From an uncultured Lachnospiraceae bacterium (GTDB lineage: Bacteria > Bacillota > Clostridia > Lachnospirales > Lachnospiraceae), in the NCBI GenBank assembly GCA_910586715.1, contig CAJUJG010000020.1, positions 3,956-54,449 of the forward strand: 50,494 bases of DNA, read 5' to 3'. Of the stretch, positions 15,454 to 22,665 are shown one piece after another. The notes beneath the pieces were generated by a model, which was given only the letters and a program-made list of their open reading frames with translations, had not been told where the DNA came from and searched no databases. The translations under genes and the position numbers were made by a program. Position 1 is the stretch's first letter. Every line of letters starts with the position of its first letter.

Positions 15454-16665
15454 ATGTCAGGAGTAAACAACGTCACATTTAGTTATCAGGAGTACAAAGC
15501 CTATATAAAGAACCACAAGGAATCCGGACTGGCAGGCCGGACTTACAGTATGACGCCGGGTAGCGCTGCGGAGGACGAGCGTATATTGGCAAGCACTTCG
15601 TCCAAGGATGCAAGGACAGGGGCAGGTTATGGATTGAAAGCTGTGTATGATGATCATTTTTCAGACGATTCGCCGCTCATAAAAGTGATTGCGGAGGGCG
15701 CAGACCAAAGAAAGCAGGAGTTTATTATCAATATTGATGAAATTGATGTCAATGCTGCGTCAGATATGGAGATGTTTGCGCTGTGCAGTTACGCGGATGC
15801 ACACGAAAAGAAAACAGAAGGCACTAAAAGCAGTTGGGACACTTTGAATGCATATGTTCAAGACGCGCTGTCGAGAGCAGCTTCCGGTCAGCCGGAAAGC
15901 TTTGGTCAGAAACGCGATTGGCTCACGATGGTTGAGGAAGAAAAAAGGACGTGCATGGAGTCAAAGCTTTACGGACAGGTGGCAGACGGAAATAAGCTGG
16001 TACGCCTGCTTGAAGTGTATGGGATGCCAAAGGAAGTCGAAATGCATCGCATGGATGCGGATACATTGATTCCGGTGGCCAATGGGACCTATGTACAGGA
16101 TTTGGACGGCGGTTATGCGCAGATACTGTTTGACAACAATGGAGAGATTACATATGTGAATCATCTGAACGAAAGCGCCGGCTGGCATATGGAGGTTTCG
16201 CAGGAGATGCTTGAGAAGGCGCGCAGCCTGGGTTCTGAATTTGCTTTTTACATGAGTAACCAGTCCTTTTGGGAAAGCTATCTCAATAGTGACAAAAGTG
16301 TAGATGAGCTGAAGGCGGCGATGAATTATGAAACAATTCGATCAGAATTTTGGAAGCAGCTGCCGGAGCCTGTGAGACAGGCATGGGAAAAAGCTGCAGA
16401 GGAAGCCGGGACAGATGCATTAGGGATTGATGAGCAGGGTGTGCTGCAGTATCCGTCCGAGTATCTAAAGCAGTATATGTCTGCAGTGATAAGAGGTGAG
16501 AGCACTAGGCTCTGTGGAGATACCGCTGAATGTGTACTGGAATTTGCCAAGACAGCGTTGTCTCATTTGGAAGATGCAGAGCAGCCGAAATACAGCGCAG
16601 CGTTGCAGGCTTTTAAGGATAAGGAGATGGGATTTTATCAGAAGCTTGTGAAGTGTTTGGCATAA
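15454..16665 (+). CDS. Hypothetical protein, 403 aa
   Basis: Not recognised. The ATG at 15454 (MSGVNNVTFSYQEYKAYI) is preferred over the in-frame ATG at 15433 because the latter has no ribosome binding site, whereas GGCAGG precedes the former. The protein has no signal peptide or membrane helix. Residues 1-60 are Ser/Gly-rich and look flexible. The middle holds a short beta-rich patch (GTYVQDLDGGYAQILFDNNGEITYVNHLN), and the last 130 residues look helical (PEPVRQAWEKAAEEAG, FAKTALSHLED). It ends KEMGFYQKLVKCL. Bounded by terminators on both sides, it is a single-gene unit between the two duplicated modules. It could be cargo of the same accessory block. Confidence 0.7.
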   Translation: MSGVNNVTFSYQEYKAYIKNHKESGLAGRTYSMTPGSAAEDERILASTSSKDARTGAGYGLKAVYDDHFSDDSPLIKVIAEGADQRKQEFIINIDEIDVNAASDMEMFALCSYADAHEKKTEGTKSSWDTLNAYVQDALSRAASGQPESFGQKRDWLTMVEEEKRTCMESKLYGQVADGNKLVRLLEVYGMPKEVEMHRMDADTLIPVANGTYVQDLDGGYAQILFDNNGEITYVNHLNESAGWHMEVSQEMLEKARSLGSEFAFYMSNQSFWESYLNSDKSVDELKAAMNYETIRSEFWKQLPEPVRQAWEKAAEEAGTDALGIDEQGVLQYPSEYLKQYMSAVIRGESTRLCGDTAECVLEFAKTALSHLEDAEQPKYSAALQAFKDKEMGFYQKLVKCLA

Positions 16666-16734
16666 TGTCCGTGCTCTGTGACAGTCGATTTTCAAAAGGG
16701 TGTCAGGATAAATTGATAAAATTACAAAAATATT

Positions 16735-16770
16735 ACGGAACAGGATTTCAAATTTCTGTTCCGTTTTTTG
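16735..16770 (+). terminator. Terminator after the 403-aa protein gene
   Basis: ACGGAACAG (16735-16743) pairs with CTGTTCCGT (16756-16764), followed by a T-run to 16769. Confidence 0.9.
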
Positions 16771-17080
16771 AGTATGACGGGCATGCCTGTGTTCTGTGGT
16801 GAAAGTTCACTTAGGCGTAGCTATCGACGAACTTTATAGCGACTCCCAAGGTTTGCACGTAAGGAAATTAGCAGCTTCGCTGCACGTGCCTGTGCAGAGG
16901 AAATATGTCACTGAGAAAGGAACAAATACGTTTCAGGCATTTCATATGCAAACGCTTCTAAGGAAAAAATCTTTACAGGCATTGGTGGAAAAGAAATCAT
17001 GGTGCATTCCGATAATTTTTCCTCAATGGATGCAACGGGACATGATACGGAAAATGAAGATATAAAAGCGGGAGATCTTA
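16771..17080. other. Non-coding/remnant stretch upstream of module B
   Basis: No convincing gene lies here. Frames are short and none starts behind a good ribosome binding site. A GCAGC-ttc-GCTGC hairpin occurs near 16879-16892, and nearby GAGGAAATATGTCA echoes the edge of the 103-bp repeat (AAGGAAATATGTCA). It probably contains debris from the deletion or insertion that created module B. Confidence 0.4.
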
Positions 17081-17353
17081 TTGACGGGAAGTGCTGTGAC
17101 GGTGGTTTATCTGCTGTGTTGTTTTTGGACAAAGCGGCATATGTCCGTACTTTGGCATAAGGTGTATTTAATAATCAATATCCTGCTTTTTCTTGTGCCG
17201 CTTGCGCGGTTCAAATCAGAATATGAGGAACAAGTCGGAACGGAATTGAATTATTCCGAGCGGACCTTTAAACGGATACGGAAAAATGCGCTAAAGAAGA
17301 TGGAATCGTTTCTTTCTGAGGGTGAATTTAAGGAATATATTAACGAAAGCTAA
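17081..17353 (+). pseudogene. In-frame fusion of BlaR1 N-terminus with HTH tail (module B)
   Basis: A 90-residue frame, opening at a TTG. It reads TGSAVTVVYLL and WHKVYLIINILLFLVPLARF (two membrane helices of a BlaR1/M56 sensor). At KSEY it changes to EEQVGTELNYSERTFKRI and ends KEYINES (an HTH resembling sigma-70 region 4). The left part matches 13953-14095 and the right part 14367-14511 of module A. Here only 36 bp separate the two blocks, against 271 bp in module A. Because the junction is in frame, a membrane-tethered HTH peptide is formally possible. With no ribosome binding site and no protease domain, a decayed remnant is more likely. Confidence 0.6.
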
Positions 17354-17360
17354 CACAATT

Positions 17361-17429
17361 TTGACACCTTTTTGACACTCTTTTGACATGGTTTTGTCAC
17401 TTTATATTTTGATATGAAAAAGATATACT
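17361..17429 (+). promoter_or_regulatory. Four TTGACA-type boxes at 11-bp period plus -10 (module B)
   Basis: TTGACA at 17361, 17372 and 17383 and TTGTCA at 17394, again exactly 11 bp apart, with TATACT at 17424-17429 after 24 bp. The array is identical to that at 14467. The 24 bp between array and -10 have diverged in sequence but kept their length, which argues for a working promoter geometry. Confidence 0.7.
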
Positions 17430-17523
17430 AAGCATAGCGACGATGTATACAAAATAGGATATATTGAGAGCAGAACTATAATTATGTAAGTGACAAAGGA
17501 GGAAATTAAACAAAATAAAAGGA

Positions 17524-18372
17524 ATGAAATATTTAAAAATAATGGTTCTTATGGCTGCGTACTGCATAGGTGCTGGAACGCTTACGAGTACAGCATATGC
17601 TCAAACGACTGCTGTTTATGAGGTGGAACCAAATGATACTATGGATACGGCGCAAGAATTAGAACCAAATCAAACTACAACAGCTGATAATTCAGCGGGA
17701 ACAGAAAAAGTGAATATGCTGTACGGAAAAATTTCATTAGGAGATCAAGATTGGTATAAGGTTTATTTTCAATCAGGAAAACAGTATATTTCATTAAGTT
17801 CAGGAGAGAATGAAGCATTCTTTCAAGTGTCACTTTATAAAGAGAATGGAGAACTTATAGACGAATGGTTCCATGATGAAAGCTATAAAGGATCGGTAGG
17901 TTATGATTATGATGTAACAAAAGGTTATCACTACGTGAAAATTACAGGAGTTACGTCTTATTCGGGAGGGTATAATTTAAGTGTAGGAGATCCTAGGTAT
18001 TATACAGGAGGAGATAAGCTGACGCTGGATAGTGTTACTATGTCAGGAGGAACAGCTAAGACAGTTTCATTTAACTGGTCTGACCGTTTAGATATACCTA
18101 AGATGCTGTTGTGGATGCCCACAGGTCGCGGTTTCGCAGACATTGTTTTCCTCCCGTTGCCCCACACAAAAACACCGGCAATCGTAGTTGAACTCAAATA
18201 TGACAAAAACGCAAACACGGCAATCCGGCAGATTAAGGATTGTCAGTACACGCAGGCACTGGAAGAATACAACGGTGAAATTCTGCTCGTTGGGATAAAC
18301 TATGATAAAAGCAATGAAAACAAGCCGCATAGCTGCATAATTGAAAAACTGCAAGAAGAGCATACCTGTTAA
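17524..18372 (+). CDS. Chimeric protein: signal peptide, PPC-like domain, PD-(D/E)XK nuclease tail
   Basis: A 282-residue ORF in two unrelated parts. Residues 1-26 are a signal peptide ending AYA. Residues about 35-155 are a PPC-like beta-sandwich (VEPNDTMDTAQELEPNQT, GDQDWYKVYFQSGKQYISL, YHYVKITGV). From about residue 198 the sequence matches the C-terminus of cytoplasmic AAA-ATPase-like proteins with a PD-(D/E)XK domain: TGRGFADIVFLPLP (Asp206), AIVVELKYDK (Glu223, Lys225), AIRQIKDCQYTQALEEY and ILLVGINYDK. Base composition rises at the junction (about 18080-18115). The fused tail retains the D and ExK residues but lacks the ATPase. A good AAAGGAGG lies about 21 bp upstream of the ATG, rather far, so translation may be weak. 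Most likely a recombination product. Whether it functions is unknown. Confidence 0.7.
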   Translation: MKYLKIMVLMAAYCIGAGTLTSTAYAQTTAVYEVEPNDTMDTAQELEPNQTTTADNSAGTEKVNMLYGKISLGDQDWYKVYFQSGKQYISLSSGENEAFFQVSLYKENGELIDEWFHDESYKGSVGYDYDVTKGYHYVKITGVTSYSGGYNLSVGDPRYYTGGDKLTLDSVTMSGGTAKTVSFNWSDRLDIPKMLLWMPTGRGFADIVFLPLPHTKTPAIVVELKYDKNANTAIRQIKDCQYTQALEEYNGEILLVGINYDKSNENKPHSCIIEKLQEEHTC

Positions 18373-18414
18373 AAACAACAAAGGCATTAGCGGCATCAGG
18401 ATGCCGCTAACGCC
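18372..18414 (-). terminator. Hairpin terminator of the minus-strand YesL operon
   Basis: GGCATTAGCGGCAT (18383-18396) pairs with ATGCCGCTAACGCC (18401-18414), one G-U apart from perfect. Read on the minus strand it is followed by a T-rich tail. It overlaps the stop codon of the minus-strand gene and separates the convergent genes. Confidence 0.75.
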
Positions 18415-19139
18415 TCTATCAATGCCACACTATCCGCAAGATGCTGCGTATTGGCAATTATCACCGCATAAAGCGGTTCTTTCTTCTCCTTAGTCTGATT
18501 ATAGGTCTTTTCAAATTCTGTTCCCGATAAATTAACCGCAAAATATCCGTCAATTCCATCGGCGAAATCCACATTCCCATTTTCATCCTCTGTCAGGTTT
18601 GCCGTGTCAAAACAGAGCATTTCCTTTTCTGAAAGATAGGAAACCAAATCCTCTGAGAGCGCCGTGTCCAAAGGAAGGCAGGCGTTTAGCGCAAGCAGAT
18701 AGCGGTACATGTCCGCGCCGCAAATCGCAACGTCCATTCGTTTGGAAGAAATCGTCGTCATGACTTCTACTTCATAGAGATAGTAGTATCGATTGTCATA
18801 GTCAAAGGGCTGATCCTGATTGACGTCAACATCTCCTTCCTTCCCGTCGCTTTTTAATTCCTGCGTAAATTTGCGAAACCACGCGCCGCAGTCGTCCTCT
18901 GTGTTGAGCACAACACACACGCGCAGCCTGCAGGGTTTTTGCCCTTCCCAAAGCATATGGGCGAACATGCCGACAATCATGACAACACAGACGCAGACGA
19001 GAATGCGCCATCGATAATAATCCCACAAAAATTGAAGCTTTCCGCGTGCGTCAAGCCGCTTGAGCGTATCCAAATCCTGCCGGAGTTCTGCTCGCAGAGA
19101 TGATGTGTTTTTATTGTGTGAGTTTTTATTTTTCTTCAT
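18396..19139 (-). CDS. Single-pass membrane protein of unknown function
   Basis: A 247-residue protein. The internal start MKKNKNSHNKN is chosen because GAGGAGG lies about 9 bp upstream of it. The longer ORF to 19199 has no such site. The architecture is a basic cytoplasmic N-terminus of about 45 residues, one membrane helix (RILVCVCVVMIVGMFAHML), then about 180 residues outside, with VCVVLNTEDD, a YDNRYYYLYEVEVMTTISS stretch and VDVAICGADMYRYLLAL. The last phrases resemble the way solute-binding folds place strands, but no family is claimed. The gene overlaps the end of the YesL-like gene by 14 bp, so the two are co-transcribed. Its proximity to a sugar ABC operon hints at an accessory role in carbohydrate uptake. 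Confidence 0.7.
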   Translation of the reverse strand: MKKNKNSHNKNTSSLRAELRQDLDTLKRLDARGKLQFLWDYYRWRILVCVCVVMIVGMFAHMLWEGQKPCRLRVCVVLNTEDDCGAWFRKFTQELKSDGKEGDVDVNQDQPFDYDNRYYYLYEVEVMTTISSKRMDVAICGADMYRYLLALNACLPLDTALSEDLVSYLSEKEMLCFDTANLTEDENGNVDFADGIDGYFAVNLSGTEFEKTYNQTKEKKEPLYAVIIANTQHLADSVALIEALAAS

Positions 19140-19803
19140 GTGAATCGTCCTCCTCATGCTCCGAAAGAAATGACAATGGCTTGAACTCCTCTTCCGCATA
19201 CGGGTTGGGCAGGTAGGGTTTTAAGATTTTTAACAGCATTCCGGTCTGGAAACGGCAAACAAGTCCAAACACAATAAAAATCAAACCCGGCAGCAGGTGG
19301 CATGCCCAAAGTCCCAACGCCAGTGCAAACACCATAAGAAGCGTCCGTCCGAGGTTTCGTATGGAGAGAACAAACGCCCAAATAATAAGGTCTTTATTTT
19401 TTTTCTCAAATTTAGCAAGGAGCGCAAAGGCGTAAAGGGCAATGAACAGCCAAATCAGAAAAAGCACTGCGAAAAATACCATAAAAAAAGTATAAATGCC
19501 CGTTCCGGCATGATAACACATGGAAATATCCAATAGCAGAAATGCGCCGATTGCTGTCATCGGAATGCCAAGAAAGATCCCCTGCTTTAAGTTTTGGCGC
19601 AATGAGTGAAAGAAATCCTTTGATAAATATGTTTCTTCACCGCGCACAAGATTAATCATCGCGTAATAAAGCGCGGCAGTGGCAGGACCGATTGTGATAA
19701 TCGGTAAACAGCATAAAAGCCAAAGCAGGTTTAGGACAAACAAATCAAAAATACTGCCCATTCCCATCCAAAAGGGGTTGTCCGAGCGGAAAAATTTATT
19801 CAT
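19126..19803 (-). CDS. YesL-like (DUF624) membrane protein
   Basis: A 225-residue multi-pass membrane protein. It starts at MNKFFRSDNPFW with GGAAGGAG 7 bp upstream. The DUF624 pattern is clear: N-terminal FFRSDNPFWMGMGSIFDLFVLNLLWLL, then CCLPIITIGPATAALYYAM, RGEETYLSKDFFHSLRQNLKQG, and three more hydrophobic helices. YesL-type proteins are commonly found beside sugar ABC transporters and two-component or LacI regulators. Their biochemical role is not known. Here it is divergent from the solute-binding-protein operon at 20229 with about 250 bp between, fitting that context. Confidence 0.85.
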   Translation of the reverse strand: MNKFFRSDNPFWMGMGSIFDLFVLNLLWLLCCLPIITIGPATAALYYAMINLVRGEETYLSKDFFHSLRQNLKQGIFLGIPMTAIGAFLLLDISMCYHAGTGIYTFFMVFFAVLFLIWLFIALYAFALLAKFEKKNKDLIIWAFVLSIRNLGRTLLMVFALALGLWACHLLPGLIFIVFGLVCRFQTGMLLKILKPYLPNPYAEEEFKPLSFLSEHEEDDSHEEK

Positions 19804-19978
19804 GTGAAAACTCCTTCCCATCACTTATGAGGATAATGGTTTCGGTCATAGATTTTTCGATGAAAACAGCTATACGTTTCCGCATATCCTCGTCCGTTGC
19901 CAGTTCTGTCTGAGTTAAGTCTAACACATTCAACGTAAAGTTGTCATTATAAATATAGTTCAAATTCAAATTTCCCAT
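19796..19978 (-). CDS. Small ORF upstream of yesL-like gene
   Basis: A 60-residue frame (MGNLNLNYIYNDNFTLNVL...) that overlaps the start of the YesL-like gene by 8 bp, an arrangement suggestive of translational coupling. No ribosome binding site is visible before its ATG and no family is recognised. It may be a leaderless small protein, a remnant, or chance. Confidence 0.3.
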   Translation of the reverse strand: MGNLNLNYIYNDNFTLNVLDLTQTELATDEDMRKRIAVFIEKSMTETIILISDGKEFSHE

Positions 19979-20129
19979 GCTTAAGTATAGTTTGTTATAT
20001 TAATGGATAAACATACAGACAAAACTTGCTAAAATTGAAAAAATGATGGATATTATCGTCATATTACACAAAGAACAGGCATATAATAAACAAAAAACAG
20101 GCAGTTATTTTGTCACAATGCCGAAAAAT

Positions 20130-20169
20130 ATGATAATCGATTGACATGTTTTTGGAAAAGTGCTATGCT
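20130..20169 (+). promoter_or_regulatory. Promoter with overlapping LacI-type operator, transporter operon
   Basis: TTGACA (20141-20146), 17 bp, TATGCT (20164-20169). The -35 overlaps AATCGATT (20135-20142), inside a 20-bp block (20130-20149) that matches the one upstream of GH32 at 16 of 20 positions. Binding there would block the polymerase. The inferred regulator is the LacI-type protein at 12476. Confidence 0.65.
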
Positions 20170-20228
20170 TTGTTCATAAAAGATAAACGAAAAATAAAAT
20201 CTTGATGATTTAAAAGGAGGAAAAAAGT

Positions 20229-21521
20229 ATGAGAAAGAAACTATTGGCAATGGCGCTTGTAACTGCGATGACCGTATCCCTTACGGCATGCGGCGGTGGA
20301 GACAATAGCGCGAGCACAAACGGCGGAGGTTCCGACAGCGGAAACGTGGCAATCACCATTTTCAACTCGAAGATCGAGGTGCAGGACCAGTTCGAGGAGA
20401 TGGCGAAGGAGTACAGTGCACAAAAAGGTGTTGACGTAGAGGTTTACTACTCAAGCGATACCGTTTCGGCACATCTTGCGACACGCTACTCAGCAAACGA
20501 TCCGTACACCCTTTCAATGGTGGACGCAAAGGATGTATACTCCCTTGCAGCGGAGCATGCAGCTGATTTAAGCGATCAGGACTGGGTAAAGAATACGGAT
20601 TACGCGATTTCCGTAGACGGAAAAGTAGTAGGTTTTCCGGTCTGTGTAGAGGCGAGAGGCGTGATTTACAACGCGGAGGCGATTGAGGCAATCACGGGTT
20701 CAGCCTTTAATCCGGACGATTACAAGACACTTGATGCATTTAACGGTTTGTTAGAGCAGCTTGTTGCAGGCGGTATGACAGCGCCGACAGGCATCATGAA
20801 AGAGGACTGGTCTTTGGCTGGTCATTTCCTGACAGAAACATATGAGCAGCAGCCCGACGTGGACGCATACATAAGCGCATTGCACGCAGGTACGGCGGAT
20901 GTTGTAAACAACAGCAAATGGAATGCCATGATGGATACCTTTGATGCATTAAAGCAGCACAACTACGCGGCATCTTCTCCGGTAGCGGCAGAGCGTGAGG
21001 TTTCTGAGCAGAAGCTTGCAGAAGGCGAAATCGCATTTATGTTCGGCGGTAACTGGGACTGGTCGATGATTAACGCATATGACTATTCCGAGAACATGGG
21101 CTTAATGCCGGTACCGCAGAATACGGACGACGGCTCAAACGAGAAATTAGTCGGCGGCGGTTCAAAATATTTCTTCATTGACTCATCAGAAAATACTTCT
21201 GAGGAACAGCGCCAGGCAGCAAAGGATTTCTTAAACTGGCTTGTATTTGAGGAAGACGGAAATGCATTTTTGACAGAGAAGTGCGCACTTGTTCCGGCAT
21301 ACAGCAACATTGATGCAAGCGCACTCGATCCATTGTCAAAATCCGTAAAGAAATATGCGGACGAAGGAAAACTGATTGATAACTATAATTTCCTTCCCGA
21401 TGATCACTTCTCAATCTGCGGCGCAGCATTCCAGAAGTATCTTGCAGACCAGTCAGACCGTGCGGTATTTGCGGCGGACATCGAAAAATACTGGTCATCA
21501 ACAGCTCCGGTAGAACATTAA
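20229..21521 (+). CDS. Sugar ABC transporter solute-binding lipoprotein
   Basis: A 430-residue family 1 extracellular solute-binding protein. AAAGGAGG precedes the ATG. The signal peptide MRKKLLAMALVTAMTVSLTAC ends in a lipobox, so the mature protein is anchored at Cys21 and is followed by a Gly/Ser-rich linker. The fold markers are VAITIFNSKIEVQDQFEEM, then a KVVGFPVCVEARGVIYNAEA hinge region, EGEIAFMFGGNWDWSMI (MalE-like) and AAKDFLNWLVFEEDGNAFL. It captures an oligosaccharide outside the cell for the two permeases downstream. The genomic setting (amylosucrase-type GH13, fructokinase, GH32) points to sucrose or a fructoside. No ATPase gene lies in the operon, so a shared MsmK-type ATPase is expected elsewhere. 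Confidence 0.92.
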   Translation: MRKKLLAMALVTAMTVSLTACGGGDNSASTNGGGSDSGNVAITIFNSKIEVQDQFEEMAKEYSAQKGVDVEVYYSSDTVSAHLATRYSANDPYTLSMVDAKDVYSLAAEHAADLSDQDWVKNTDYAISVDGKVVGFPVCVEARGVIYNAEAIEAITGSAFNPDDYKTLDAFNGLLEQLVAGGMTAPTGIMKEDWSLAGHFLTETYEQQPDVDAYISALHAGTADVVNNSKWNAMMDTFDALKQHNYAASSPVAAEREVSEQKLAEGEIAFMFGGNWDWSMINAYDYSENMGLMPVPQNTDDGSNEKLVGGGSKYFFIDSSENTSEEQRQAAKDFLNWLVFEEDGNAFLTEKCALVPAYSNIDASALDPLSKSVKKYADEGKLIDNYNFLPDDHFSICGAAFQKYLADQSDRAVFAADIEKYWSSTAPVEH

Positions 21522-21559
21522 GGAAAAACTGAATATTGTTTTAATAAAAGCAAACATCT

Positions 21560-21592
21560 GCTGTCAAAAGGAATACTTTCCGTTTTGACAGC
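21560..21592 (+). promoter_or_regulatory. Intercistronic hairpin after the solute-binding protein gene
   Basis: GCTGTCAAAA (21560-21569) pairs with TTTTGACAGC (21583-21592), with an inner GGAA/TTCC extension. No T-run follows. Such hairpins often protect the upstream mRNA or partly terminate, giving more binding protein than permease. Confidence 0.65.
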
Positions 21593-21615
21593 GGGAATAA
21601 GGTTTAAATATATTG

Positions 21616-21761
21616 CTTGGTCAGGACTTAGCATTTACTGCTAAGTCCGTAAGAAAGCGTAACGCATACAAGTAAAAATCCATCACCAAAGGTGATTAAA
21701 AATTCACGAAGTGAATTTTGCATGGATTTTTACCTGTTACTGGAACGAAGTGAACAGTAAC
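21616..21761 (+). repeat. Triple-hairpin intergenic element, copy R2
   Basis: Hairpin 1: GGACTTAGCA (21624-21633) with TGCTAAGTCC (21639-21648). Hairpin 2: GTAAAAATCCAT (21672-21683) with ATGGATTTTTAC (21722-21733), containing AATTCAC-gaa-GTGAATT (21701-21717) and an extra ATCACC-aaa-GGTGAT (21682-21696). Hairpin 3: GTTACTG (21736-21742) with CAGTAAC (21755-21761). It lies inside the transporter operon, between binding protein and first permease. Confidence 0.8.
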
Positions 21762-21783
21762 AAAGGAAGGGGGAAATGATGTT

Positions 21784-22665
21784 ATGGACACCAATTCTAT
21801 GTCCTACAAAAGCAAACAGTTTCTGATGTTTGCGGGAGTGACGACGGCTGTGTTTGCCGCTGTTGTAATCGTACCGTTTATCTACGGTTTATATCTGACC
21901 TTTACAAGCTGGGACGGTATTTCCACACAAAAACCTTTTGTCGGATTTGCAAATTACGCGGCGACGTTCGCGGACGGCGCATATTGGCAGGCGCTGGGCA
22001 GAACGATAATTTATTCCGTAATCGCCGTAATTTTGGTCAATGTTGTTGCTTTTATCCTCGCCTTCTTGGTAACGAGCGGCGTAAAAGGACAGAACTTTTT
22101 CCGCGCCGGATTTTTCGTACCGAACCTCATTGGCGGTATCGTTCTTGGTTACATATGGAAGTTCGTGTTTAACCGTGCGTTCGTTGCACTGGGCGAAAGC
22201 CTTTCGATTGGCGCACTCTCAACCTCATGGCTTGCCACTACGAATGGCGCAATGCTTTGTCTGATTATCGTTTCGGTATGGCAGTACGCAGGCTACATGA
22301 TGTTGATTTACGTAGCAGGATTTATGAGCGTTTCGGCGGATGTGCTCGAGGCGGCAAGAATTGACGGCTGCACGAATATGCAGTCCATTATTCACATTTC
22401 CGTTCCGCTCATGGTTTCTTCATTTGTACAATGTCTGTTTTTGACAATTACAAGATGCTTTATGGTATACGATGTGAACCTGTCATTGACAAAGGGCGAG
22501 CCGTTCAACAGCTCCGTGATGGCGGCAATGCACGTGTACAATCAGGCATTTACCTACAAAAATTACGGTACCGGTCAGGCGGAGGCGCTGATTTTGTTCA
22601 TAGTCTGTGCAGTCGTAGGAGTCCTTCAGGTATACATTGGTAAGAAAGCGGAGGTGTCAGCATAA
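21784..22665 (+). CDS. Sugar ABC transporter permease (MalF/MsmF type)
   Basis: A 293-residue membrane subunit with about six helices, starting with LMFAGVTTAVFAAVVIVPFIYGLYLTF. The EAA loop that contacts the ATPase is visible as EAARIDGCTNMQSIIHISVPLM, matching the EAAxxDGA-x9-I-x-LP pattern. GGAAGGGGG provides the ribosome binding site. It partners with the next gene, whose start overlaps its stop by one base (TAATG). Confidence 0.92.
   Translation: MDTNSMSYKSKQFLMFAGVTTAVFAAVVIVPFIYGLYLTFTSWDGISTQKPFVGFANYAATFADGAYWQALGRTIIYSVIAVILVNVVAFILAFLVTSGVKGQNFFRAGFFVPNLIGGIVLGYIWKFVFNRAFVALGESLSIGALSTSWLATTNGAMLCLIIVSVWQYAGYMMLIYVAGFMSVSADVLEAARIDGCTNMQSIIHISVPLMVSSFVQCLFLTITRCFMVYDVNLSLTKGEPFNSSVMAAMHVYNQAFTYKNYGTGQAEALILFIVCAVVGVLQVYIGKKAEVSA

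Noticed and set aside
16796..17065. ORF of 89 residues upstream of module B
   Set aside because: No recognisable motif and no ribosome binding site. It runs through hairpin-like and remnant sequence.
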